This document shows positions 31,541-38,336 of a DNA stretch of 38,336 nucleotides, piece by piece. The DNA is from a virus. The stretch is from positions 1 through 38,336 of the IMG/VR virus record IMGVR_UViG_3300025070_000094; one strand, 5' to 3'. Each line of letters starts with the position of its first letter. Positions within the stretch are counted from its first letter, which is position 1. The notes below the pieces were generated by a model. The model ran no database searches and was not told the DNA's origin. It saw only the letters and a list, made by a program, of their open reading frames with translations. The translations under genes and the position numbers were made by a program.

Positions 31541-33382
31541 CTAATGGATGTCTGCGTATGTCCGTCCGAACTGTGCATCTATCCCAAGTGGTACATTTAG
31601 TTGAATTTCTTGGTTTACTTGGTCGATTGCCATAGTCATAATGTTTTCTTCTTTGTCCTCATTCCCCTCTTCTACTAGAGTTATAATTTCGTCGTGGAAC
31701 TGACCGATAGTCTTTAGTCCCATACCACGACATCCCTTAACCCAACTGTCGAAACAGAATACACCTGTACCTTGGTTCAGCGTACTGAAACGATCCTTGT
31801 CAGACCGTAAGCTGTACCAGAATTTAGATACAGGATTCTGTACCCAAGCAGAGCCAAATAGTTCACGAACACGTAGACCCTCTGCCACCTTCTGTACTGA
31901 CCAGTTACGTGACCAAAAGGCATCTAGCAGTGTCTGTGCCTCAGACTTACTCATACCTGTCTCACGGGCCAGTTTAGCGGCTCCTACACCATACGTAGCA
32001 CTGTAGTTTACCACCTTGTAATTCTTACGTAGTGCCTTAAGGCTACGTTCACCTGAATTGTGTTTGTCGATGTCGTCTTGTGTGACAACACCTGCGTGTT
32101 TAGCAAGGTCAAGGTGCGGATCAAACCCATCCTTAGACATTTCAGCGACATAATCAGGATCAAGTGGTTTCATGTAGTGTCTCTTTGTCGTATCCTCTAA
32201 CGAAGTCATATCAGCACCACACAGAGTGTAACCTTCGGGTGCAGTTAGACACCCCCTGATTTCTTTTCCGTAGGGTTTATCAACCGATGGCAAGTTGACC
32301 AGTGGTCTTGCGTGACGAAAGCGTAAGGTGTTAGTGAACCCTGCAACAGTTGCTTGCACGTATCCATCGTTCTCTGTTTCGACCATTGATCTAAGAACTC
32401 CAATACGATGAGAAAGAACAGACAAGCCATCAAGCAGACTAATAGCAGGTTCTTGTTCAACCAGTTCACGTACTGAGGGACAGAGTTCTCCGTCTTTCCG
32501 TACCTGTTCCAATTTCCGTTCATCACCAGTTACCTTATCCTTTAGGTATTTGAAGGTACGAGGCTTCCACCCCAAAGAGAAAAGCCAATCTTTGACCTGC
32601 TCCACACTATTAGGATTTGCTCGTTCTTCTCCTGTTTTGACCACCATAGACAATGTAGAAATCGGTTGGTGTTCTTGCTTGCATAACTGAACCCATTTTT
32701 CGCCGTGACTAGAAAGTGTACCGTCTTTTTTGTACATGACTTTCGGTTTTGTCTTGGTAGTAAATAGATTACGTTTTGGCATAGCATCAGCCAAGGCTTC
32801 TGTCTTTTCATGCTTTAGGTCTTCCCATTCCTGTAGATGGGCTTTTGCTTTCTCTACATCTAATTTCCATCGTAGGGTCTCCTGTTCTCTTGCACAATCC
32901 ATCTTGAACATAAGGTAATCAATAAAGCGGTCTTTCTCCCCACTGTCCTGATACAGTTTGTTCAGCTTCAAGTCCAAGTCACGGTGTAACCGTGTGTTGA
33001 TCTTAACGTCCTCATTGCAGCGGTGGGCATACTCTTCGGGTGTTAGGGTATTCCAGTCCTTGATCACTGGTTTAGGTACTCCATAGTCCTCTCCGTAGCC
33101 CTCAAGCCCATGTCGCATACGATCATGGTTTAGATACCACGACAAAGGTAGAGTGTCGATCAAACGAGACTTTACTTCGATGCCTAACACCTTTTCCACT
33201 GCAGGGATGTCAAACCTGATGATGTTGTGACCAATGAGTGTAGGTGCTTCCGTAAAGAAGATACGCATAGCCTCATAGTCATGGGTATGATGCACATTTC
33301 CATCGTCCCCCTGCCAAGATAAAACGTGTATCTTTGTTAGTTCGTCTAGTAGACCGTCTGTTTCAATATCGAATACTGGCAA
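31541..33382 (-). CDS. polA: DNA polymerase, family A (T7-type) with 3'-5' exonuclease
   Basis: The 613-residue replicative polymerase has the proofreading motifs FDIETDG (D5, E7), GHNIIRFDIP and the third motif near HRCNEDVKIN. Polymerase motif A is ADMTSLED with D391, motif B is KVVNYSATYG with K456 and Y460, and motif C is HDEI (563-566). Tyr at 460, the position of E. coli Phe762, is the T7-like state. It starts at TTG 33382 directly after the helicase stop, with GAGAGG upstream; the first internal ATG would delete the exonuclease motif. Confidence 0.95.
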   Translation of the reverse strand: MPVFDIETDGLLDELTKIHVLSWQGDDGNVHHTHDYEAMRIFFTEAPTLIGHNIIRFDIPAVEKVLGIEVKSRLIDTLPLSWYLNHDRMRHGLEGYGEDYGVPKPVIKDWNTLTPEEYAHRCNEDVKINTRLHRDLDLKLNKLYQDSGEKDRFIDYLMFKMDCAREQETLRWKLDVEKAKAHLQEWEDLKHEKTEALADAMPKRNLFTTKTKPKVMYKKDGTLSSHGEKWVQLCKQEHQPISTLSMVVKTGEERANPNSVEQVKDWLFSLGWKPRTFKYLKDKVTGDERKLEQVRKDGELCPSVRELVEQEPAISLLDGLSVLSHRIGVLRSMVETENDGYVQATVAGFTNTLRFRHARPLVNLPSVDKPYGKEIRGCLTAPEGYTLCGADMTSLEDTTKRHYMKPLDPDYVAEMSKDGFDPHLDLAKHAGVVTQDDIDKHNSGERSLKALRKNYKVVNYSATYGVGAAKLARETGMSKSEAQTLLDAFWSRNWSVQKVAEGLRVRELFGSAWVQNPVSKFWYSLRSDKDRFSTLNQGTGVFCFDSWVKGCRGMGLKTIGQFHDEIITLVEEGNEDKEENIMTMAIDQVNQEIQLNVPLGIDAQFGRTYADIH

Positions 33383-34960
33383 TTATATAACCTCTCGTAA
33401 TGTAAACGTATCGTAGTTGAACCGCATCTTACCTGCTGATCCTTCCTCAGAGGATGGACGGTTCTTCTCAATCTTGAGATACGTTGTGTTGCGTTCCTGT
33501 AGGTCTTCAGCTTCTTTGTCACGATACAAGTCGATGATAACTGATGCACGTTGACCAATCATCTTACAATACTTGAAGTCACCGTTCTCGTTAGTGTGAC
33601 CAATGCTTACGATACCCACGTTTAATTCTGCTGCAAGTTTAGACAGACGTACTGACAGGTCAGCCAACTGTTGTTCTTTGCTTTCCTCAGACGATCCAGA
33701 GATTACATCTTGGATAGGCTCAAAGAAGATAAACTTACATCCACATGCCTGACTAAAGAACCTAATCTGGTCAATCAAATCTTCAGCACTTGCACCATCA
33801 CCCAAGAAGAACTGATAGAAGTTTTCATCTTTGGTGATGTCTTTGATAGCTTGCACTACATCATCACCACGGTTCTTTAGATCAATCAAATCCCTACGTG
33901 TCAGGTTGTCGTTCAGGTGGTACGACACAAGACCAAGTAGTGACCTTAGTTTGGTTTCTTCTAGATGCCATGCAGCAATCGGTATGCCTTTCTGTAGCAT
34001 GTTGTATTCTAGATACCGCATTAGCTCTGTCTTACCGATCCCTGTAGGTGCTTTGAACACTGTAAAATGTCCTTGCATCAAACCAAGTATCTTGTCGTCT
34101 AGTGCCTGAATACCTGTCTCCACGTAGATATGCTCTGGTGTATCGTGATACAACGACAGAAACTGGTCTGCAGTGTTTAGGATATTCTCTGGTGTATACT
34201 TCTTTGCATTCCACCATGCACTCTTAAACTCAGCTTGCGCACCATTCTGTAGAAACTCGTTAGCGTCCTTGTATTTGTCGTGTGGTACACGATAGACCTT
34301 GTTAGGGAATAGTTTAGCCATACGATCAGCAAGAGAATTACCTGCGTCATCTGTATCGACAGACAGGATGATCTTCTCAAATCCGTCCAACCATTCCTTA
34401 CAGTTCTCCCAGAGCTTCTTAGAGGGCGTAGCAGAGGGTAAGGACACAACAGGGTTAGTGTAGCTGCTCTTAAGCATTTGTGCCACTGACAGGGCATCTA
34501 GTTCGCCCTCTGTTACCGTTACCATCTTAGACGACCCAGATGTAAACAGGTTCATACCGAACAGTTCATCACCCTTGAAACCATCTTTGGTGTAAAAGGC
34601 TTTCTCGTCTAAACGACGAACCTTAATTCCCCCGCTGGGGTATACATACTCTTGACGATCTGGGAATGTCTTTACGCCGTAGTCTTCCATTGTCGTAGCA
34701 TTGATACCACGCATGGATTGATAACGACCATCATCCTTACTCTCTATCTTCTTTGGTGTATAATCAATTACTGCCATATCATTCCAATCATTATTCCCAC
34801 TGGTGGGGTATTTCTCTTTTGCCCAAGCGAAGGTTTCTCTCTTCGATGGGTAGCCTTGGCTGCAAGCGTGGCACTTCCCATAACCATCAGTGTTGTAACT
34901 GAAAGCATCAGAAGAGCCACACGACACATAAGGACACGGTTTGTGTGCTAGTTCTGCCAT
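33383..34960 (-). CDS. Primase-helicase (T7 gp4-like)
   Basis: This 525-residue protein unites primase and replicative helicase. A zinc ribbon is formed by C9, C14, C30 and C33. The TOPRIM domain has E151 (TEGELDALS) and D202/D204 (SVDTDDAG). The RecA-like helicase domain has Walker A APTGIGKT (304-311), then FFEPIQDVISG and IGHTNENGD. The size is close to T7 gp4. It is followed immediately by the polymerase gene and would form the replication fork with it. Confidence 0.95.
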   Translation of the reverse strand: MAELAHKPCPYVSCGSSDAFSYNTDGYGKCHACSQGYPSKRETFAWAKEKYPTSGNNDWNDMAVIDYTPKKIESKDDGRYQSMRGINATTMEDYGVKTFPDRQEYVYPSGGIKVRRLDEKAFYTKDGFKGDELFGMNLFTSGSSKMVTVTEGELDALSVAQMLKSSYTNPVVSLPSATPSKKLWENCKEWLDGFEKIILSVDTDDAGNSLADRMAKLFPNKVYRVPHDKYKDANEFLQNGAQAEFKSAWWNAKKYTPENILNTADQFLSLYHDTPEHIYVETGIQALDDKILGLMQGHFTVFKAPTGIGKTELMRYLEYNMLQKGIPIAAWHLEETKLRSLLGLVSYHLNDNLTRRDLIDLKNRGDDVVQAIKDITKDENFYQFFLGDGASAEDLIDQIRFFSQACGCKFIFFEPIQDVISGSSEESKEQQLADLSVRLSKLAAELNVGIVSIGHTNENGDFKYCKMIGQRASVIIDLYRDKEAEDLQERNTTYLKIEKNRPSSEEGSAGKMRFNYDTFTLREVI

Positions 34961-34977
34961 GTGACTCTCCAGTTTGT

Positions 34978-35373
34978 TTAAGACTTACGACGAGATTTGA
35001 ACAACACGTTCTTATCATCTTCGCTTGTTAAGGTATCAAGTTGCTCACGTTGTCTACGCATAATGTATAATGTCGCATCAGTCATATTATTGACACCACC
35101 TTGGAACTTAGCCATGTTCTTTTCAACAAACCGTTCTGCATATTCCATATTACGATCACAGATAGAACCTAGTGCCTCTTGTTCACCAAACTCATTTGTG
35201 TATGGTTTATCCGCAATGTTGATAAATGCTTGTCGTGCAACATAATTCTTTGCATCTTTCACAGAACGTCCACCACGTTTGATTAGCTTCTTTGCATTAC
35301 CAACGGTGGGTTTCATCTCTAAATCTAGACATTGTTGTTTTGCTGTGTTCCATACTGCTGAAATAGTTGTCAT
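34978..35373 (-). CDS. Hypothetical protein upstream of the primase-helicase
   Basis: The 131-residue, Lys/Arg- and Asn-rich protein has stretches such as KKLIKRGGRSVKDAKNYVAR and NNMTDATLYIMRRQREQLDT. It looks helical and basic, so nucleic acid binding is possible, but I recognise no family. AGGAGACCCGAT precedes the ATG; the same 12 bases precede the tail chaperone gene at 12802. It lies between the candidate regulator and the replication genes. Confidence 0.6.
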   Translation of the reverse strand: MTTISAVWNTAKQQCLDLEMKPTVGNAKKLIKRGGRSVKDAKNYVARQAFINIADKPYTNEFGEQEALGSICDRNMEYAERFVEKNMAKFQGGVNNMTDATLYIMRRQREQLDTLTSEDDKNVLFKSRRKS

Positions 35374-35383
35374 ATCGGGTCTC

Positions 35384-36166
35384 CTAGTTTACAACTTTAA
35401 GTTCTGGTTTCTCTGTCAAGAAGTCTTGTAATTCTGGTTCTACAAGGTCTAACACTTCCTTTAACGACAAAAACCATTTTGCATAGTCTCTTGCGATACT
35501 TAATCCTACGTCATCTTGATCATATCCTTCCGTTATCTTATCCAGAAGCACCTGTGCAGCATCTTCTGTATTTCCACTGTACCGCTTGCTGTACATCTGT
35601 GCGATACCTTTAATTGCACCCATAGCCTCTGACACATTGTAGTCTGGTACAGTTGGCATGGATGCCTTACGTTCTTTTACTTTCTCCGCTGCCTGAAACG
35701 GCGTTATCTTTCCCTCATCTAAGTCAGTATTTACATCATTAAACTCAGGTAATGTTCTAGCGTCATTGTAGTTGGCCTTAGTCTCATTTACCTCTGGTGC
35801 AGTCATAGGTTTATCTGACGACACAATTTCTTCACGTAATTCCTCTGGGGCAGATAGGAGTGCCTCTACAGCGTCATGACTAAAGTTTTGTACCGTGTAC
35901 GGTACTTTTCTAATCCTGTTTAATCTTTTACCGTATTGATAAGAAATTCCACAATCATCAGCAAACCTGCCAACAAACCCTGCCATCTTGTTGTTTTCTG
36001 ACAGGTGAATATCAGCAGCCCTGTTCATCCATTCTAGCTTACGATGAAAGGCACTGCCCATATCAACATCAGCTTGCTTAAAGCCCTCAACGCAATCATG
36101 CCAGTTGTAAACGACATCAGAAGATGCCTTAGCCATAAGTTCATCAAAGTATTCGTCATCATCCAT
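35384..36166 (-). CDS. Candidate DNA-binding regulator (autoregulated?)
   Basis: The 260-residue acidic protein has a helix-turn-helix-like segment near 78-105 (GFVGRFADDCGISYQYGKRL, NRIRKVP) and helical flanks including ITPFQAAEKVKERKA. It may be a ParB-like or replication regulator; the family is not certain. I chose ATG 36166, with AGAAGGAAA upstream, over ATG 36202. Its leader holds promoter P3 and the palindrome ACATAAG-N7-CTTATGT. The palindrome recurs before the late operon, which suggests the protein binds both sites. Confidence 0.5.
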   Translation of the reverse strand: MDDDEYFDELMAKASSDVVYNWHDCVEGFKQADVDMGSAFHRKLEWMNRAADIHLSENNKMAGFVGRFADDCGISYQYGKRLNRIRKVPYTVQNFSHDAVEALLSAPEELREEIVSSDKPMTAPEVNETKANYNDARTLPEFNDVNTDLDEGKITPFQAAEKVKERKASMPTVPDYNVSEAMGAIKGIAQMYSKRYSGNTEDAAQVLLDKITEGYDQDDVGLSIARDYAKWFLSLKEVLDLVEPELQDFLTEKPELKVVN

Positions 36167-36198
36167 ACTTATGTTTCCTTCTGTAGTAGTAATAGTAT

Positions 36199-36219
36199 AC
36201 ATAAGACTAAAACTTATGT
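36199..36219. promoter_or_regulatory. Operator-like palindrome ACATAAG-N7-CTTATGT
   Basis: ACATAAG (36199-36205) and CTTATGT (36213-36219) are separated by 7 bases, the same as at 589-609. It lies about 10-30 bases downstream of the predicted start of promoter P3. A further half-site CTTATGT lies at 36170-36176, next to the start codon of the candidate regulator. Binding by that regulator is inference. Confidence 0.6.
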
Positions 36220-36236
36220 TTTACAAGGGACACTTG

Positions 36237-36265
36237 CTTATAAGTGCTTTTTGTTGATTTAGTAA
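36237..36265 (-). promoter_or_regulatory. Conserved phage promoter P3 (regulator operon)
   Basis: On the minus strand: TTACTA (36265-36260), 17 bases ending AAAAAGCACT (36259-36243), then TATAAG (36242-36237). It shares box order, exact spacing and the 14-mer AAAAAGCACTTATA with P1 and P2. It lies just after the sigma-like gene stop and drives the candidate regulator and perhaps the replication genes beyond. Confidence 0.7.
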
Positions 36266-36267
36266 CA

Positions 36268-36813
36268 TCACAAATTGTTACGGATTTTTTCGAGTGCTGC
36301 TTTTTCGTGTCGTGATACCCACATTTTGTTACGACCCATATGAACACCTACATCATCTTGTGTAAGGTCATCCCAGTATCTCATACGAATGATTGCCCAC
36401 TCTTCTTGTGTTAGGTGGCTGACAGCGACAGTCTGAACCCTAGCAAACCATTCTTTCTGTTCGTACAGGTCTTCTGTCGATGGTGCTTGCGACATGTATT
36501 CTTCATACTCAACAGAATCAGCATACAGTGCCTGATGTAAGGCAGTAGCAGTCCAACCATCAACATCATCATCAGCACTCATTGCCTTTGCTTGATGCGA
36601 CTTAGGCACTTTAACAGGTGATCTAGACAAGTTGTAATACTCATTCATCACTGCTTGTGCATGAGAATACAGTAGGTTCTTGTCGGTTTTACCTTCAGCG
36701 ACCATTTCTAGCACTTTTACGACACCTTCAGACACTAGGTCGTCATACTCTTGTGGATCGTTATATTTCCTCGCTAGGGATCGACATATTTTCATAATAT
36801 CATCGTTATTCAT
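36268..36813 (-). CDS. Sigma-70-family transcription factor
   Basis: The 181-residue protein has the two-domain layout of small sigma factors. Residues 5-65 resemble region 2 (SLARKYNDPQEYDDLVSEGV, then VKVLEMV and NEYYNLSRSP). Residues 126-180 resemble region 4, with a helix-turn-helix (LTQEEWAIIRMRYWDDLTQD, GVHMGRNKMWVSRHEKAALE). The linker is acidic. ATG 36813 is preferred because AAGGAG lies 7 bases upstream; ATG 36819 would be only 1 base from it. It would direct host polymerase to phage promoters, the three shared ones being candidates. Confidence 0.75.
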   Translation of the reverse strand: MNNDDIMKICRSLARKYNDPQEYDDLVSEGVVKVLEMVAEGKTDKNLLYSHAQAVMNEYYNLSRSPVKVPKSHQAKAMSADDDVDGWTATALHQALYADSVEYEEYMSQAPSTEDLYEQKEWFARVQTVAVSHLTQEEWAIIRMRYWDDLTQDDVGVHMGRNKMWVSRHEKAALEKIRNNL

Positions 36814-36850
36814 TATCATTCTCCTTTTATTATTAATACTGCAGCTTTTG

Positions 36851-37024
36851 TCAAAATCTTACAGCATCATCATTTTCCACGCAAACTAATTGCATTTGTT
36901 CTTTTACCTGCTCTTCATACAATTCAAAACCATAGAAGCAATCATACATAGATTCATATTCTTCTATAATTTCCACTGAGGGGACACCTTGGTACGCCCA
37001 GACTACAACTAATAACCAATTCAT
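36851..37024 (-). CDS. Small protein with hydrophobic N-terminus
   Basis: The 57-residue protein starts MNWLLVVVWAYQGVPSVEI and continues acidic with two cysteines (YDCFYGFELYEEQVKEQM, LVCVEN). It resembles small exported or membrane-attached phage proteins and has the same design as the one at 23617-23784. The ATG at 37024 overlaps the thyX stop (ATGA), so the longer frame from 37051 is unlikely. Function unknown. Confidence 0.65.
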   Translation of the reverse strand: MNWLLVVVWAYQGVPSVEIIEEYESMYDCFYGFELYEEQVKEQMQLVCVENDDAVRF

Positions 37025-37698
37025 TCGTCTTGATCCATCAGTGCAGCCCAAGATACAGGGTACAGTTTCAACATTTCACCATAGATCACAGATGCTACAA
37101 TGCGTGTTTCTGCTTGTGTATCCTTGGCACAGCGTAGTTTACACATATCAGCCCACGCATCCAGACTACCAGACCAATACCATGAGGTCATCATGTTCTG
37201 TGGTAAGATGGATCGTGCCTGTTCTGGTGAAACACCTTCCTTAATCATCATTTCATATGTCGTCAGTGCATTACGTAAGGTAGCATGAAACATCATTTCA
37301 GCTTCTAGACTAATTTCCATCGGCCCCCCTGAACCCTGTTTAGAGTTCTCAGGTTTCTCACGCCAGTATGGTTCATAGAACTCTGGTTCATGTGTTTTAT
37401 ATCGCCTCGACACTTCGTTTATTCTCAGGAATTTATGCTTAACAAGTTGTCGTGCTACAAACACTGGTGCGTCAACTTTAAACGTGGCGAAAGCATGTCC
37501 AAATGGGGACGTATGCTTGTGCTTGGCTAGGTAGTTGATTAGACGGACGTCCTTCGTACTGAGGGTACGATATTCCCCTGAGTGTACCTGTCCTACCCAG
37601 TCTGATGTTGCGTTGTATGACACTCGTGCGCTATTCACGACAGTCAAGTCATCACCCATATGCTCAATCAGGTCTACGTTGATTTCACCTTTTTTCAT
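37021..37698 (-). CDS. thyX: Flavin-dependent thymidylate synthase
   Basis: The 225-residue protein makes dTMP from dUMP with FAD, NADPH and methylenetetrahydrofolate. The signature is present as KHK-x7-S: K87, H88, K89 and S97 within KHKFLRINEVSRRY; the usual first motif is RHR. HTSPFGHAFATF near 62 and QARSILPQNMMTSWYW further on are typical. It works with the phage ribonucleotide reductase and the DUF3310 protein to supply nucleotides. It overlaps both neighbours. Confidence 0.93.
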   Translation of the reverse strand: MKKGEINVDLIEHMGDDLTVVNSARVSYNATSDWVGQVHSGEYRTLSTKDVRLINYLAKHKHTSPFGHAFATFKVDAPVFVARQLVKHKFLRINEVSRRYKTHEPEFYEPYWREKPENSKQGSGGPMEISLEAEMMFHATLRNALTTYEMMIKEGVSPEQARSILPQNMMTSWYWSGSLDAWADMCKLRCAKDTQAETRIVASVIYGEMLKLYPVSWAALMDQDE

Positions 37699-37825
37699 TA
37701 GGCTGTTCTCCTTTGTGTTTACGTTTTCTGTCAGGGACAGGTTTCTTTTTGTCGGGTACTACCCTTGGTTTGTACTTAGGATGCCTAAGTGCTTTTGCAA
37801 TAGGGTTTGGTCTTTTTATTTCCAT
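37685..37825 (-). CDS. Small basic conserved protein next to thyX
   Basis: This 46-residue gene encodes MEIKRPNPIAKALRHPKYKP, then a Lys/Arg-rich tail. The pattern (R/K)xNPxAxALRxPxxxPxVV recurs in short proteins of marine podo- and siphoviruses, often near nucleotide genes, with unknown function. It overlaps the upstream gene by 10 bases and thyX by 14 bases. Its strong positive charge suggests nucleic acid or ribosome binding. Confidence 0.65.
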   Translation of the reverse strand: MEIKRPNPIAKALRHPKYKPRVVPDKKKPVPDRKRKHKGEQPNEKR

Positions 37826-38034
37826 TCCTTTCTCACTTTCCAGTATACCCAACACTCTGAGCAATGGTCTTTACCTATGAGCAGGTCTATTAACCACACT
37901 AGGTTAGGTCTCTTGTCCTTTTTCCACTGCCAGTTACGTGCAGAGAACGTCTGGTTGTTACTGCCCCCTAGTATTACGTTCAACAACACAGATAGGGCAG
38001 TGATTAGTCTAAAACAATATCTCGTTATTTTCAT
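37816..38034 (-). CDS. Small membrane-associated hypothetical protein
   Basis: The 72-residue protein has a hydrophobic N-terminal segment (YCFRLITALSVLLNVILGG) that could be a membrane anchor or signal. After it come a Trp-rich region (FSARNWQWKKDKRPNLVWLI) and two nearby features, HCSEC and a basic end. GGAG lies 8 bases before the ATG. No family is recognised. A long open frame on the opposite strand is its shadow. Confidence 0.6.
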   Translation of the reverse strand: MKITRYCFRLITALSVLLNVILGGSNNQTFSARNWQWKKDKRPNLVWLIDLLIGKDHCSECWVYWKVRKEWK

Positions 38035-38182
38035 CGTATGGACTCCTGTAGTAGCCTTTAGCCATGCACTCTTTGCGTGGGTCTATGATTTCTTCTAGGT
38101 CATCTAATTCCGTTGTGGGGATCAACCCCATCATCATTAGTTCATTTTCCATCTGGGGCGGTATAGAATACGTGTGATCCAT
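38009..38182 (-). CDS. Small acidic hypothetical protein
   Basis: The 57-residue acidic protein contains MDHTYSIPPQMENELMMMGL, then TTELDDLEEIIDPRKECMAK. I chose ATG 38182 because AAGGAG lies about 10 bases upstream. It overlaps the cell-wall hydrolase gene by 41 bases and the next gene by 26. Function unknown. Confidence 0.55.
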   Translation of the reverse strand: MDHTYSIPPQMENELMMMGLIPTTELDDLEEIIDPRKECMAKGYYRSPYDENNEILF

Positions 38183-38336
38183 ATTTCCCTGTCTCCTTAT
38201 AGTGTTTAGCCCAATAGGGTTTGACGTAGTTTGCATGATAGTGTGTAGCACCAGATGTAATGTCAGGTACAGTACCATTCAAGACATCATACGCAACTAA
38301 TGTTGCCAATGCCCATGCACGAGGTTCTGTTGGTTT
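38142..38336 (-). CDS. Cell-wall hydrolase, SleB-like (partial, cut by window edge)
   Basis: The visible 64 C-terminal residues include PRAWALATLVAYDVLNGTVP and GATHYHANYVKPYWAKHY, matching the C-terminal pattern of SleB-type cell-wall hydrolases (DxxxGAxxYHxxxxxPxWA), which cleave peptidoglycan. The start lies beyond position 38336. The gene would be a second peptidoglycan enzyme besides the M15 endolysin, expressed with replication genes rather than the lysis cassette. Confidence 0.8.
   Translation of the reverse strand, partial: KPTEPRAWALATLVAYDVLNGTVPDITSGATHYHANYVKPYWAKHYKETGKYGSHVFYTAPDGK

Noticed and set aside
36827-36854. TTGACA-N16-TAATAA on the minus strand before the sigma-like gene
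   Set aside because: The predicted start point would fall at the ribosome-binding site and leave almost no leader, so it is unlikely to serve this gene.
37777-37792. AAAAGCACTTAGG, similar to the shared promoter motif, minus strand
   Set aside because: It lies inside the small basic gene, lacks TATA after the motif and has no TTAC box 17 bases upstream.
37535-38098. 187-residue open frame on the plus strand
   Set aside because: It runs antisense to thyX and three small leftward genes that have better starts and coupling.
1-38336. tRNA genes, CRISPR arrays, insertion sequences and integrase
   Set aside because: I looked for T-arm-like sequence, spaced repeats and transposase or recombinase motifs and saw none. 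A tRNA scan could still find a diverged tRNA.

Overview
The window looks like most of the genome of a tailed double-stranded DNA phage with a long non-contractile tail (siphovirus-like), probably infecting a marine alphaproteobacterium. The host inference rests on a large terminase of the gene-transfer-agent type and on two small proteins of mainly alphaproteobacterial families (DUF1127 and DUF1289). A class II (B12-dependent) ribonucleotide reductase, ThyX and PhoH are also common in marine phages. Coding is dense, with many ATGA and TAATG overlaps. I found no tRNA, integrase, transposase or CRISPR array.

Layout. Bases 1-684 are a non-coding, AT-rich control region holding a textbook host-type promoter, a second conserved phage promoter and several palindromes. 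Bases 685-24496 run rightward. First come packaging and head genes (terminase, portal, three beta-rich structural proteins, XkdF-like protease, scaffold, decoration protein, capsid). Connector and tail genes follow, including a -1 frameshifted tail chaperone pair and a 1331-residue tape measure. Fibres, a homing-endonuclease-like gene and a lysis cassette (M15 endolysin, membrane proteins, an EF-hand membrane protein and a likely u-spanin) end this arm. A Rho-independent terminator at about 24523-24560 closes it.

Bases 24563-38336 run leftward. They encode DUF3310, PhoH, two PD-(D/E)XK-like proteins, DUF1289, NrdJ, DUF1127, a MazG-like protein, an adenine methylase-like protein, a flap-type exonuclease, a probable ssDNA-binding protein, a T7-type DNA polymerase and primase-helicase, a candidate regulator, a sigma-70-family factor and ThyX. 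The right edge cuts a SleB-type cell-wall hydrolase.

The main discovery candidate is a transcription circuit. The phage has a T7-like replisome but shows no single-subunit RNA polymerase in this window. It encodes a small sigma-70-like protein instead. Three intergenic promoters, upstream of the late operon, the ssDNA-binding protein and the candidate regulator, share TTAC(A/T)A, an exact 17-base spacer ending in AAAAAGCACT, and TATA at -10. The late and regulator leaders also share the same 21-base palindrome, ACATAAG-N7-CTTATGT. I infer a phage sigma factor plus a DNA-binding regulator controlling late transcription. The sequence shows the motifs; the functional link is inference.
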